Shown: in pieces, positions 25,604 through 33,918 of the stretch | Layout: the number at the start of each line of letters is the position of its first letter | How positions within the stretch are numbered: position 1 is the stretch's first letter | NCBI RefSeq assembly: GCF_014250515.1 | Contig: NZ_CP060202.1 | Coordinates: 3,655,001-3,719,000 of the forward strand | Origin: Hymenobacter sediminicola | GTDB lineage: Bacteria > Bacteroidota > Bacteroidia > Cytophagales > Hymenobacteraceae | Reading direction: 5' to 3' | Length of the DNA: 64,000 bases | Position numbers and translations under genes: made by a program | Notes under the pieces: model-generated | Told to the model about the DNA's origin: nothing | What the model saw: only the letters and a program-made list of their open reading frames with translations | Databases searched by the model: none

Positions 25604-25639
25604 AAAACCCCGGACAGCACTGGGCCAGCCGGGGTTTTT
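25604..25639 (-). terminator. Terminator of the DUF4249 / TonB receptor operon
   Basis: AAAACCCCGG ... CCGGGGTTTTT, 25 bases beyond the DUF4249 stop codon on the minus strand. Confidence 0.85.
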
Positions 25640-25663
25640 ACACATGTTGCGACTGGTGTATTC

Positions 25664-26650
25664 CTAGAGGGAAATCCGGTACACGGCGTCGGTCGTTCCC
25701 CCGAACAGACCATAGCCGGAGCGTACGTTGGAATGCAGTGGAGCCGGCTCAGCAAAGGGGTTGCCGTCGGTGTCGTAGTAGCGCAGCAGCGACTGGTAGA
25801 AACGGTACGTATCGGGCGTGATACCACTGACAATGACCTCCAGGAAAGCAGGTTCCGGAATAACCGGATTATATGGGTCGTAGGTGCCGCGGTATTGCAG
25901 CAGCACGTCGGAGCTGAAGCTCAGGCGCTGCCCGTTGCCGCCTACGTCGCTGAACGGATATTGCGAATAGAGCCCGTAGGCGGAGGAAAGCTGAAACCGC
26001 CCCAGGTTGATATCGGGGCCATCGGAGCCGGGGGCGTTGTAGTCGGGGTAGACTTCGCCCCAGTAGCGGCCGGTGCGGTCCAGCACGCGGGCGTAGGCCA
26101 GATAGTAATCAGCAGAAGCGGCCGCATCAGCCACCGACACGGTGAGGCGGCCACCATAGCCATAGGTGGGAGTACCAACCACGAATTCGGCCCGTTCGAT
26201 AGTCGGCACGGCCGGTAAGGTCAGGGTGGCTTCCACCGGCTCGAGGCCAGAGGCAGAGGCGCGCAGTGTATACGTGCGGCCCGGCACGCCTACGAAGTTG
26301 CGGGTGGGCACGTAGTAGCCGTACAAACTATCCTGCCCATAATAGCCATAAGAGCCGGAGCGGGCTTTCGAGCGGAACTGCTCTACTACCTGCCCGCTCT
26401 CATCGAAGAGCTGTATGGTAGCATCCTGGCGGCCGGCCAGCTGCCGGGTTTCGAGCACGCCCTGGCTGCCACTCACAAACAGGTCGCGGACTTCAAAAAA
26501 GGCACGGTAATCGGGGGTAGCGGGTTGGTTGCTGAGCGTATAGCTCAGGGCCAAGCGCGGCGTGTGGGGCGGCGTATCTACGTCTACCACCGTTTCGCAG
26601 CCGCTCAGGGCCAGCAGCGCCACCGCAGAAATCGGAAAAAGCTTTTTCAT
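25664..26650 (-). CDS. DUF4249 lipoprotein, TonB-receptor partner
   Basis: A 328-residue lipoprotein with lipobox 'LLALSGC' (Cys18). The N-terminal part is Ig-like ('VVDVDTPPHTPRLALSYTL', 'FFEVRDLFVSGSQG'), then 'GRTYTLRASASGLEPVEATL' and the closing 'YRFYQSLLRYYDTDGNPFAE', 'EPAPLHSNVRSGYGLFGG'. These are typical DUF4249 landmarks, including the final N-[IV]-x-x-G-x-G-[IL]-F-[AG] motif. DUF4249 proteins are encoded beside TonB receptors and probably act as surface substrate-binding partners, like SusD but unrelated. The gene starts 20 bases after the receptor stop, in the same operon. Confidence 0.9.
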   Translation of the reverse strand: MKKLFPISAVALLALSGCETVVDVDTPPHTPRLALSYTLSNQPATPDYRAFFEVRDLFVSGSQGVLETRQLAGRQDATIQLFDESGQVVEQFRSKARSGSYGYYGQDSLYGYYVPTRNFVGVPGRTYTLRASASGLEPVEATLTLPAVPTIERAEFVVGTPTYGYGGRLTVSVADAAASADYYLAYARVLDRTGRYWGEVYPDYNAPGSDGPDINLGRFQLSSAYGLYSQYPFSDVGGNGQRLSFSSDVLLQYRGTYDPYNPVIPEPAFLEVIVSGITPDTYRFYQSLLRYYDTDGNPFAEPAPLHSNVRSGYGLFGGTTDAVYRISL

Positions 26651-26670
26651 CGGGTATATCGGGCTGCCGC

Positions 26671-29073
26671 TTAAAACTTGAATGCCTTGCTGAAGGAAGG
26701 AATGATAGGAAACAGCGAAATCTGCTTGTAGCTAGCCTTTTCCTCTTCCACGCCATTGTAGGAGTAGCCGCGCTGGAAGTAGAGGTAGTAGGGGTTGCGG
26801 CGGCTATACACGTTGTAGATGCTGAAGCTGTTCACCACTTCACCCCACTTCTTTTTCTTGGTTTTGCTCAGGTCCAGGTCGAAACGGTGGTAGGCGCGCA
26901 TGCGGTAGGAATTCCGCTCCCCGTAGTCCTCAAACTCCTGGTAAGGCCCCAGCAGAAACCGCCCCTGCGACAACGTAGTAGCGTTGCCGGTGCCATATAC
27001 CCACGTGCCGGAAAGCGTGAGCGTGGGGCTGAACTTGTGAATGGCCACCACCGAAATATCGTGGCGCCGGTCGTACTTATAAGGGTAGATACGGCCTTGA
27101 TTGAGGTCAGGGAAGCGGCGCTTGCTCCAGGCCAAGGTGTAGCCGATCCAGCCGGTAGTGCGGCCGGTTTTCTTCTGTAGGAAAAATTCGCCGCCGTAGG
27201 CCCATCCCTTCCCGCTGGTCACTTTGTTTTCCCAGTCGCTGTCCACGGTGCCCAGGAAGCTGGCGCCCTCCCGGTACTCGATGAGGTTCTGCATGGGCTT
27301 GTAGTAGCTCTCGAAGCTCAACTCGTAGTCTTCGTCCTTGAACCGGACCGTGCGGGCCGCCCCTACGCTAAGCTGTTGCGCACGCTGCGGCTTGATGGTG
27401 GGCGTAGCGGGCACCCACAGGTCTGTCGGGAGGCCGATGCCGCTGTTGGTGAGTAAGTGAATGTACTGCGTAGTGCGGGCATAGGCAGCTTTCAGGGCCC
27501 AGTCTTCGGTCAGCAGGAAGCGGGCGGCCACGCGCGGCTCTACACTCGGATAGAGCGTGCCACGCACCAGAAAGGCATTCAGGCGCAGGCCGCCGTTCAC
27601 TTTCAGCCGGTCCGTGAGCCGGTAGTCGTCCTCGGCGTAGAGCGAGGCTTCCGAGGCCATAGTGCGGGTGCCCAGGTTTATCTGGTTTTCCTCGTTCGTG
27701 AAATTGTCCTTCTGCTGCAGCGCGCCCGGCCGGAACGAATGCAGCGTGTACTGGCCCCCAAACCGGATGTAGTGGTCGGGCGAAGGCACGTAGTCGAAGT
27801 CGGTTTTGAGGCTGAAGTCGCGGATGTTGGAGAAGTAACGCAGCGAGTATTTGTCGGTGCGGTCCTGGCCGTTGTTGGTGTAGCGCTGCTCGTCTTCCTG
27901 CCCGATATTGAACTGGTATTTGCTGTAGGTAAAGTGCGTATTCATGAACAGCTGGTTGTTCACCACACGGTTCCAGCGCAGCGCCGAAGTCAGGTTGCCC
28001 CAGCCCAGATTTGCCTCACTGCGGCTGTAGTCGTTCCCCCGGCTGGCATTGTCGCGGATGCGGGCGTAGAACTTGTCGTAGCCGGTGTAGGCGCTCAGGT
28101 AAAGCCGGTCGCGGCTGCTCACTTTCCAGTTCAGCTTGGCGTTCAGGTCGTGGAAGAAGTAGCCGATGGAGCCATTACCGCCATCGGCGGCCAGTTGCGC
28201 CTTAATGAAAGGCTGGGCCAGAATATCGAGGTAGGTGCGGCGGGCCGAGACGATGAACGAGGCAGTATCTTTCTTAATGGGGCCTTCGAGCGTGATTTTG
28301 GAAGCCACAATGCCAATAGCACCTTCGCCATGGAACTCCTGCATGTTGCCTTCCTTCATCGAAATGTCCAGCACCGACGACAGGCGCCCACCATACCGCG
28401 CCGGAAAGCCACCCTTGATCAGCTCCACATTATTCAGCGCATCGGCATTGAAGACGGAAAAGAAGCCGAATAGGTGCGAGGCGTTGTACACTGGTGTGCC
28501 ATCGAGCAGAATGAGGTTCTGGTCGGGGGAGCCGCCGCGCACGTAGAGGCCCGTCTGGCCTTCGCCGCCGCTCTGCACGCCGGGCAGTAGTTGCAGCACC
28601 TTCAGCACGTCGGTTTCGCCGAAAAGCTTGGGGAGGCTCTTGATTTGGGCAATGGGCACGTTGATGGTGCCCATGCGGGTGGTGCGCTCAATCCGCTCTT
28701 CGGTGGCCTGGCTCCCGATAACCTGTACTTCGCCCAACTCGCTGCTTACGGCGCGCAACCGGAAGTCGTGGGTGGCGCTGCGGGTGGCGGGTGTGGCCCA
28801 GCGGCTGCGCTCGTAGCCCAGGTAGCTCACCAGCAGCTGCACAGAGTCGGCGGCCGTAGCCTCAGGCAGCGTGAGCGAGTAGAAGCCGTAGGTGTTGGTA
28901 GCAGTACCCTGGCCCGTGGAGGGATTTACAACGGCTACGCCAATCAGGTTTTCGCCGGTGGCACCGTCGCGCACATAGCCGCTGATGGTGATTTTGCCGG
29001 TCTGCTGAGCATAGGCCGGGGCAGCGGCCAGCACAATTCCAGTAGCCAGAATTGTGCGAAGAAAGAAGTGCAT
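26671..29073 (-). CDS. TonB-dependent receptor with carboxypeptidase-regulatory-like N-domain
   Basis: An 800-residue outer-membrane active transporter. The signal peptide ends 'AAAPAYAQ' (about residue 22). The next 75 residues are the CarboxypepD_reg-like domain ('ISGYVRDGATGENLIGVAVV' ... 'TNTYGFYSLTLPE'). The plug follows ('LPKLFGETDVLKVLQLLPGV', 'GLYVRGGSPDQNLILLDGTP'), then the 22-strand barrel with a C-terminal aromatic ('IIPSFSKAFKF'). The partner DUF4249 gene is downstream. It has its own promoter element. The substrate (glycan, peptide or siderophore) cannot be told from sequence. Confidence 0.93.
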   Translation of the reverse strand: MHFFLRTILATGIVLAAAPAYAQQTGKITISGYVRDGATGENLIGVAVVNPSTGQGTATNTYGFYSLTLPEATAADSVQLLVSYLGYERSRWATPATRSATHDFRLRAVSSELGEVQVIGSQATEERIERTTRMGTINVPIAQIKSLPKLFGETDVLKVLQLLPGVQSGGEGQTGLYVRGGSPDQNLILLDGTPVYNASHLFGFFSVFNADALNNVELIKGGFPARYGGRLSSVLDISMKEGNMQEFHGEGAIGIVASKITLEGPIKKDTASFIVSARRTYLDILAQPFIKAQLAADGGNGSIGYFFHDLNAKLNWKVSSRDRLYLSAYTGYDKFYARIRDNASRGNDYSRSEANLGWGNLTSALRWNRVVNNQLFMNTHFTYSKYQFNIGQEDEQRYTNNGQDRTDKYSLRYFSNIRDFSLKTDFDYVPSPDHYIRFGGQYTLHSFRPGALQQKDNFTNEENQINLGTRTMASEASLYAEDDYRLTDRLKVNGGLRLNAFLVRGTLYPSVEPRVAARFLLTEDWALKAAYARTTQYIHLLTNSGIGLPTDLWVPATPTIKPQRAQQLSVGAARTVRFKDEDYELSFESYYKPMQNLIEYREGASFLGTVDSDWENKVTSGKGWAYGGEFFLQKKTGRTTGWIGYTLAWSKRRFPDLNQGRIYPYKYDRRHDISVVAIHKFSPTLTLSGTWVYGTGNATTLSQGRFLLGPYQEFEDYGERNSYRMRAYHRFDLDLSKTKKKKWGEVVNSFSIYNVYSRRNPYYLYFQRGYSYNGVEEEKASYKQISLFPIIPSFSKAFKF

Positions 29074-29113
29074 AATGGTTTTTGAATAGCGTGTTATTGA
29101 AGGGTATAACCGT

Positions 29114-29121
29114 CAAAGGTA
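29114..29121 (-). promoter_or_regulatory. Promoter -7 element of the TonB receptor operon
   Basis: On the minus strand TACCTTTG, exact to TAnnTTTG, 40 bases upstream of the receptor start; no clear TTG at the -33 distance. Confidence 0.55.
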
Positions 29122-29227
29122 AGCGCCAAACGGCGGCTTTACGTCCTTGGTATGCGAATGATTCCGGCAGGCCGCAAAAGGTTGCCAGACCCGTTTTGGA
29201 TAGCGAAACACTCTGGTAGTTAACCCA

Positions 29228-29950
29228 CTACTTTCGCCACGGCCGGTGCTGGTCGTAGAGCAGAAACCCAGCCGTGAACAAGGCCTGGCCGGAACGCTGC
29301 CGGTAAGCGTAGGTTTGCCCTTGGTACCTGAACTCGCGTGAATAAGGCGTCAGGCTACGCTCGTAGCGGGCGTTCAGGTCGAAGCGGCCCAGCTGCCAGC
29401 CGATACCCAGCTGGCCCAGCACTTGGGTTGGCAGCTGGCTGCCATAAATACTGGCTTGAAGCGCCTCAATAGCCGTGGCGCCACCCTGCCTTTCTGCTGC
29501 TACATAGCGAGCCAGCACTGGCCCAGCCAGCAGGTAGGTTTTCTGGCGCCGTCCTACTCGTACACCGGCCAGGCCTGCCACCTCAACCCGCCGCAGGCGT
29601 GGATAGAGGTAGACGTTGTTGGGATAGGGCGAAAGTGGATTGTCGAAATACGTGATGCTCGACTGGTTGCCCAGCACCGACGTGTAGGCTACTTCCGGCT
29701 GCACAAACACCCGACCAGCACCCAGCTTCAGGCGGGCAAATACGCTGTAGCGGTTGCCGGTATCATCAAGGCGCGAGCCATCATCATCGGCTCGGAATAG
29801 ATACTTATCGACTTGGATAGTGGATTCGCGGGCCCGGGTCTGGCTGATATTGAAGCTGGTCCCAACGCCAATAGCTTCGAGACGCTGCGCCCGAAGAGCA
29901 GCTGGCATAAGTGCCAGCACAGCCGCAAAAAGCAGGAAAACACGTTTCAT
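29228..29950 (-). CDS. Small outer-membrane beta-barrel protein
   Basis: 240 residues with a signal peptide ending 'MPAALRAQ' (about residue 22). The rest alternates polar and apolar residues in strands with Arg/Tyr ends ('FARLKLGAGRVFVQPEVAYT', 'GLAGVRVGRRQKTYLLAGPV', 'RFDLNARYERSLTPYSREFR'), typical of an 8-12-stranded PorT-like barrel. It is the last gene of the sigma-factor operon: 38 bases after the preceding gene and in the same direction. Confidence 0.75.
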   Translation of the reverse strand: MKRVFLLFAAVLALMPAALRAQRLEAIGVGTSFNISQTRARESTIQVDKYLFRADDDGSRLDDTGNRYSVFARLKLGAGRVFVQPEVAYTSVLGNQSSITYFDNPLSPYPNNVYLYPRLRRVEVAGLAGVRVGRRQKTYLLAGPVLARYVAAERQGGATAIEALQASIYGSQLPTQVLGQLGIGWQLGRFDLNARYERSLTPYSREFRYQGQTYAYRQRSGQALFTAGFLLYDQHRPWRK

Positions 29951-29988
29951 AGAGTTCAGAGGAAGTGTGGACGGCTCACGCCACGCGG

Positions 29989-30762
29989 CTAGCGCCCCAG
30001 GGCCAGGCCGATGCGCAGTTTGGCAAAAATGTCAACGGCCAGCATACCCGCATCCTGGCGGCCCGGATTAGGCGTAAGGGCCACAGGAACGGCCAAACTA
30101 AAATCGACGAAGCCGTAGCGGCCCAGGCGGCGCTGCAGCCCGTACACGGCCGCCAGGCTTAGCCGCACAGCCTGCCCGTCGCGGGCGAAAGTGGTGTAGT
30201 GGGTTTCGCGGGAATGCCGGCCGAAGCCGCTGCTCAGGGCCAATGAGAGGTAATTGGCCGAGAAATTACTGGCGCTTTTGCCCTTCCGGATCCGCTTGTT
30301 TAGGTTGTAGTAGTAGCGGCCGGCCACTTGGGTACGAACGGCAAAGCCGTTGCGGAGCTGGCGCGTTTCGGGGCTGCGGTAGCGCAGAAAGTCCGGGCTC
30401 ATCTCGCCCAGCACCGACCATACTGGCGTCAGCTTCCGCTCATAGGCTAAATGCACGCCCAGGCGGGAGCTCAGCAGCGAATCGGGCCCATTAGCAATGC
30501 CCTGGTAGACAGCGCCTATATTGTTCAGGCCCAGCTTCCAGAGTTGCGTTTCCTCTATCTGCAACCGCACCAGCTTGCTATACTGCTCGCCTAGCCGGCT
30601 GTTCGCAACGGGTTCGGGAGTTGGCAGAGGCGCCGGCAGCGTCTCCTCACCGTAGCTGATGCGCGACGAATCGGCGGGCGTTTGGGCCCGGGCCGGACCC
30701 GCTGCCACAACCAGCAGCACAGCCAGCGCCAAAGCATTGCGAAGGGTAGAAAAGATGTCCAT
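29989..30762 (-). CDS. Putative outer-membrane protein of the sigma-factor operon
   Basis: 257 residues with a signal peptide ending 'AAGPARAQ' (about residue 27). A Pro-rich linker and a strand-rich domain follow ('LGVHLAYERKLTPVWSVLGE', 'FAVRTQVAGRYYYNLNKRIR', 'NYLSLALSSGFGRHSRE'), pointing to a small barrel. No named family recognised. It sits 20 bases after the adhesin-like gene and so shares its regulation by the ECF sigma factor (inference). Confidence 0.7.
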   Translation of the reverse strand: MDIFSTLRNALALAVLLVVAAGPARAQTPADSSRISYGEETLPAPLPTPEPVANSRLGEQYSKLVRLQIEETQLWKLGLNNIGAVYQGIANGPDSLLSSRLGVHLAYERKLTPVWSVLGEMSPDFLRYRSPETRQLRNGFAVRTQVAGRYYYNLNKRIRKGKSASNFSANYLSLALSSGFGRHSRETHYTTFARDGQAVRLSLAAVYGLQRRLGRYGFVDFSLAVPVALTPNPGRQDAGMLAVDIFAKLRIGLALGR

Positions 30763-30782
30763 GTGAGAGAATGAGGAGGGAA

Positions 30783-31715
30783 TTAGCGCTTAATGAGTAA
30801 GGGCTGCGCCTGCAGCGTAATTGGAGCGTAGGAAGTCAGGACCCGGATAAGCGGCAGCCGCGCAGCCGTGCTGATGCGCAACGATTCCTGGCCGGTGGTT
30901 TTGCGCACGCCACCAGCGTAGCTGGCCGGCACCGTAAGCGTGCTGTGGGCAGTGCTCAGGTTGTATTGGTAAAGGCCCAGTTGCGGCACTCCAATCTTCA
31001 CTTCCGTGCGCTGCGCATCAATGAACACGCTTTTCAGTTCGGCGGTAGGCTCCAGCAGCACACTGCCGTACCGGTTACGGATGCTGTAGCTGCCCCCCGC
31101 CCCCACCAGGCTCAGCGCCGACTTATCGGCCTCGCAGGTAAAGCTGAAGTTGGTGTTCGTGCTGTTGAGGTCGGCGTAGCGGATAAGAGCATTGAGGCTG
31201 CCGCCCATATCCTGCAGAACTATCTGCCCGAAATCCTGCTCCAGCTTCTGCTTGCCTGAAAGATTCGTCAGGTAGGTTTGGCCATAGGCATTGATGACCT
31301 GCAGCGGATTACCGGCCGGCATCTGCACGGTGTATTCGGCGCGTAGGTCGCTGCGTACCGCTGTTACACCAGGGGGCAGCGCAAAGTAGTTGACCAAGTC
31401 GATGACGCCACCACTTTTTTCTATCAGATGCCGCGCTACAGCTAGCTCTTTTTCAGCGACGGCGCGCTCTGGATGGCGCGCTATCAGGCGCAGCACCACG
31501 CGCATTGTAGGCTTGTCCCAACCCTGTATTCGCAGTGTAGCTTTTTCGGCGCGCACCCGCACCAGCACCCCGGCCGGGCAGGGCAGCGTTTGCTCAATGG
31601 TGCGCGTCACGACCTGTACTTTGGTTTGGGCCTGCGCTGCCGGCATGCTCGCCAGAAGCACAGCCAGACCACCGTACAGGCGCATCCGATGCAGCATCAA
31701 CAGTATATTTTTCAT
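30783..31715 (-). CDS. DUF4097-like adhesin / beta-helix envelope protein
   Basis: 310 residues with a signal peptide ending 'MPAAQAQ' (about residue 30). The mature part has repeating short strands like the putative adhesin DUF4097 group: 'PAGVLVRVRAEKATLRIQGW', 'VNYFALPPGVTAVRSDLRAE', 'YTVQMPAGNPLQVINAYGQT', 'SIRNRYGSVLLEPTAELKSV'. These proteins form a beta-solenoid and are often encoded right after ECF sigma/anti-sigma pairs in Bacteroidota. Its ATG overlaps the stop of the anti-sigma gene (ATGA), so they are translationally coupled. Confidence 0.78.
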   Translation of the reverse strand: MKNILLMLHRMRLYGGLAVLLASMPAAQAQTKVQVVTRTIEQTLPCPAGVLVRVRAEKATLRIQGWDKPTMRVVLRLIARHPERAVAEKELAVARHLIEKSGGVIDLVNYFALPPGVTAVRSDLRAEYTVQMPAGNPLQVINAYGQTYLTNLSGKQKLEQDFGQIVLQDMGGSLNALIRYADLNSTNTNFSFTCEADKSALSLVGAGGSYSIRNRYGSVLLEPTAELKSVFIDAQRTEVKIGVPQLGLYQYNLSTAHSTLTVPASYAGGVRKTTGQESLRISTAARLPLIRVLTSYAPITLQAQPLLIKR

Positions 31716-32440
31716 GAGATAAGCAGTTGAATCAGCTCCCGCGTGACGGTAGCTTTCAGGGTAGTGATATGCACTTGGTGCTGCACCAGTTCCGGCGTGC
31801 TGCCAAACCGGCGCACATCCTGGCGCAGGCTCTGCTCTTCAGTTTCGAGCTCCGTGAGCTGGGTGCGCAACTGCTGAAACTCATCGGACTGGCACACAGT
31901 AGGCAGCGAGGTGCAATGCGCATCAATAAAAGCTACGCCCTGTTCGCCTAGGGGGTCGAAGGCCAGCGGTGCTGTAGGGCTACCAGCAGGGGCCGTTACC
32001 ACTTCTTCGCTGTAAGCAATGGTTTCGCGCGGGGTGGTAGCAGCTTCGGTGGTAGCCACCGTGTCAGGCAGCCCCTTGGGAGCGTAGGCCGGGCGCAACA
32101 GCCATGCAGCCAGTAGCAGCAAAACCGCTGCTGCTACCCCGCTCACCCACCGCAGCGTGGCGGCCGGCCACAAGGGCTTTATCTGCGGCGAAGGGTCCGG
32201 GGTCCGGAATACTGGTATTTCTTCTGGCACATCCAAGCGAGCTGCTATGGCATTCCAAAGGGCATCGTCGGGCTCGTGGGTGGGCAGGTGCGGCAAGGTG
32301 CGGGCTACAGCTTCTTCGGCCGTAAGCTGCGCCAGAATCCGCGGCCAAGTAGCAGCTTCTGGTTCGTGGGTAGGCAGGTGATGCAGGGCCCGCCGCAGGT
32401 GCTCCCGCCCGGTTTCGGGTGTGTCAGGGGTCTGGCTCAT
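31712..32440 (-). CDS. Putative transmembrane anti-sigma factor
   Basis: 242 residues. The cytoplasmic N-terminal part holds a duplicated motif ('HHLPTHEPEAATWPRI' near residue 20 and 'PHLPTHEPDDALWNAI' near residue 50), a feature of Bacteroidota anti-sigma-like proteins. One membrane helix is at about 96-117 ('WVSGVAAAVLLLLAAWLL'). The periplasmic part ends in a Gln/Glu-rich helix. It overlaps the sigma gene upstream and the adhesin-like gene downstream by 4 bases each. The classical zinc HxxxCxxC motif is absent. Anti-sigma function is inferred from position and topology. Confidence 0.78.
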   Translation of the reverse strand: MSQTPDTPETGREHLRRALHHLPTHEPEAATWPRILAQLTAEEAVARTLPHLPTHEPDDALWNAIAARLDVPEEIPVFRTPDPSPQIKPLWPAATLRWVSGVAAAVLLLLAAWLLRPAYAPKGLPDTVATTEAATTPRETIAYSEEVVTAPAGSPTAPLAFDPLGEQGVAFIDAHCTSLPTVCQSDEFQQLRTQLTELETEEQSLRQDVRRFGSTPELVQHQVHITTLKATVTRELIQLLIS

Positions 32441-32988
32441 GCGTGGTATAAATGATGCAGTTTCACTTGCAGCAGCTTTTTGGCGTGAAACAGCTGCGAC
32501 TTGCTGGTGCCTTCCGTGATGTTCAGCAACTCGGCTACTTCGCGGTGCAAGTAGCCTTCCACTTCAATCAGGCAGAACACGGCCCGGTAACCAGCCGGCA
32601 GTTCACCAATGGCTTTTTCCAGGGCTTCGCCCGTCAGGCTGTCGTGCCAGGCGACGGTGGGCTCCGGGTGGCGGGCCTCGTTATAGATTTCCATGCGCTG
32701 CTCCTGGCGCAGCACCCGCAAAGCACGCCGCACCACAATGGCTTTAATCCAGGCGCCCAGGGTGGACTGTTGCCGAAAACCGCCCAGGTTGCGAAATACA
32801 TCTACAAAGCCTTCCTGCAAGGCATCCTGCGCTAGGTCCCGGTCGTTGAGGATGCGAAGGGCACAGGAGAACATGGCGGCTTTATAGCGTTGGTAGAGTT
32901 GGTACTGCGCCGCCCGATCCTGCGCCAGGCAGCCAGCCAGCAATAGCTGTTCGTCGTCGGAAGGAGTAAAGGCAGGCAGCACGGTCAC
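32437..32988 (-). CDS. ECF-type RNA polymerase sigma factor
   Basis: Sigma-70 family, about 183 residues. Region 2 reads 'LYQRYKAAMFSCALRILNDR' and 'DLAQDALQEGFVDVFRNLGG'; region 4 is 'LEKAIGELPAGYRAVFCLIE' and 'GYLHREVAELLNITEGTSKS'. The start is uncertain: I use GTG at 32988 because the residues before it (from a TTG at 33057) are not sigma-like; GTG at 32982 is also possible. It is the first gene of an operon with the anti-sigma, adhesin-like and two outer-membrane genes, and probably autoregulates it. Confidence 0.9.
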   Translation of the reverse strand: MTVLPAFTPSDDEQLLLAGCLAQDRAAQYQLYQRYKAAMFSCALRILNDRDLAQDALQEGFVDVFRNLGGFRQQSTLGAWIKAIVVRRALRVLRQEQRMEIYNEARHPEPTVAWHDSLTGEALEKAIGELPAGYRAVFCLIEVEGYLHREVAELLNITEGTSKSQLFHAKKLLQVKLHHLYHA

Positions 32989-33097
32989 GGAAGAGGGAGT
33001 TGGCGGAAAGTGCCAGATGCGCCGGAAAAGGTTGGCCGGACGGAAAACTTTTTCCAAAAAATGGTCCTAACAGCCTAAAGACCTTCTTACTAAGCGC

Positions 33098-33130
33098 AAA
33101 AACGCCTGCCCTTGAGGAAGAGCAGGCGTT
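33098..33130 (-). terminator. Terminator after the OmpH-like gene
   Basis: AACGCCTGC / GCAGGCGTT stem followed on the minus strand by five T, 24 bases beyond the stop codon at 33154. Confidence 0.8.
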
Positions 33131-33153
33131 GGCTGAGTCCGTTATGGCTCAGA

Positions 33154-33825
33154 TTATTTCTTGCTGCCGGCGTATTCGGCATTTAGGTATTTGAGCACCT
33201 GTGGCGTGATGTCGAGGTCTTTGCGGCCGTAGGCAATGGTGCCGCTGGGAGCCGCAATCAGAATCAGGCGGTAGCCGTTGGCTTTGCCGTACTTCTCAAT
33301 CTGCTTGTTGAGGCGGCCGAGTACGTTTTCTGTCATCTTGGCTTCTTCCTGCTGCGCTTGTTGCTGCAGTTTCTGCTGGCTTTGCGCTACCTGCTGCTGC
33401 TGAGCCCCCAGTTTCTGCTCGGTGGCGGCGCGCTGCTCGGCGGTCATGCTTTCGCCCTGCTTCTGATACTGCTGCACGGCTGTCTGGAAGCTTTGTACCA
33501 GCTTTTGGTTCTGGGCTTCCCAGCCTCTGGCTTTCGCCTCGAAGCTCTTGCGGGCATCCTGCATGCCTTTATAGCCGTCCAGCAACTTGCCCGACTCCAC
33601 GTAGGCTACCTTGTCGGTATCGGCGGTGGCAGTGGTCGGCGCATCCGTTTCTTCCGGCTCCACGGTGGTTTCTGTCACGGCGCCGCTGGAATCAGTGGTT
33701 GCAACTACTGCCGGAGCTTTGCGGATAGGAGCCGTTGCGGGCTTGTTGGCGAAATGCAAATAGAACAGCACAGCCACGGCAATGACCAGCACGGCATTGA
33801 TGGCCAGTTGGAGAGAATTTTTCAT
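33154..33825 (-). CDS. OmpH/Skp-family periplasmic chaperone-like protein
   Basis: 223 residues. The N-terminal hydrophobic segment ('LAINAVLVIAVAVLFYLHF') lacks an obvious cleavage site, so the protein is probably anchored in the inner membrane. A Thr/Glu-rich linker follows, then the Skp core: 'VAYVESGKLLDGYKGMQDAR', a long Gln-rich coiled coil (about residues 95-170) and 'ENVLGRLNKQIEKYGKANGY' with 'DITPQVLKYLNAEYAG'. Skp-like proteins hold unfolded outer-membrane proteins. Monocistronic. Confidence 0.88.
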   Translation of the reverse strand: MKNSLQLAINAVLVIAVAVLFYLHFANKPATAPIRKAPAVVATTDSSGAVTETTVEPEETDAPTTATADTDKVAYVESGKLLDGYKGMQDARKSFEAKARGWEAQNQKLVQSFQTAVQQYQKQGESMTAEQRAATEQKLGAQQQQVAQSQQKLQQQAQQEEAKMTENVLGRLNKQIEKYGKANGYRLILIAAPSGTIAYGRKDLDITPQVLKYLNAEYAGSKK

Positions 33826-33918
33826 TCGGGGAATAAGAGAAAAACAAAGAAGCCGCCTGCCACCGGCAAACGGCTCCCCAAAGAAACGAAGGTCTTCGGA
33901 TTAAATTGACTACCTGAC

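Noticed and set aside
27457..28473. 338-codon plus-strand frame opposite the TonB receptor
   Set aside because: Antisense shadow; no start signal or domain.
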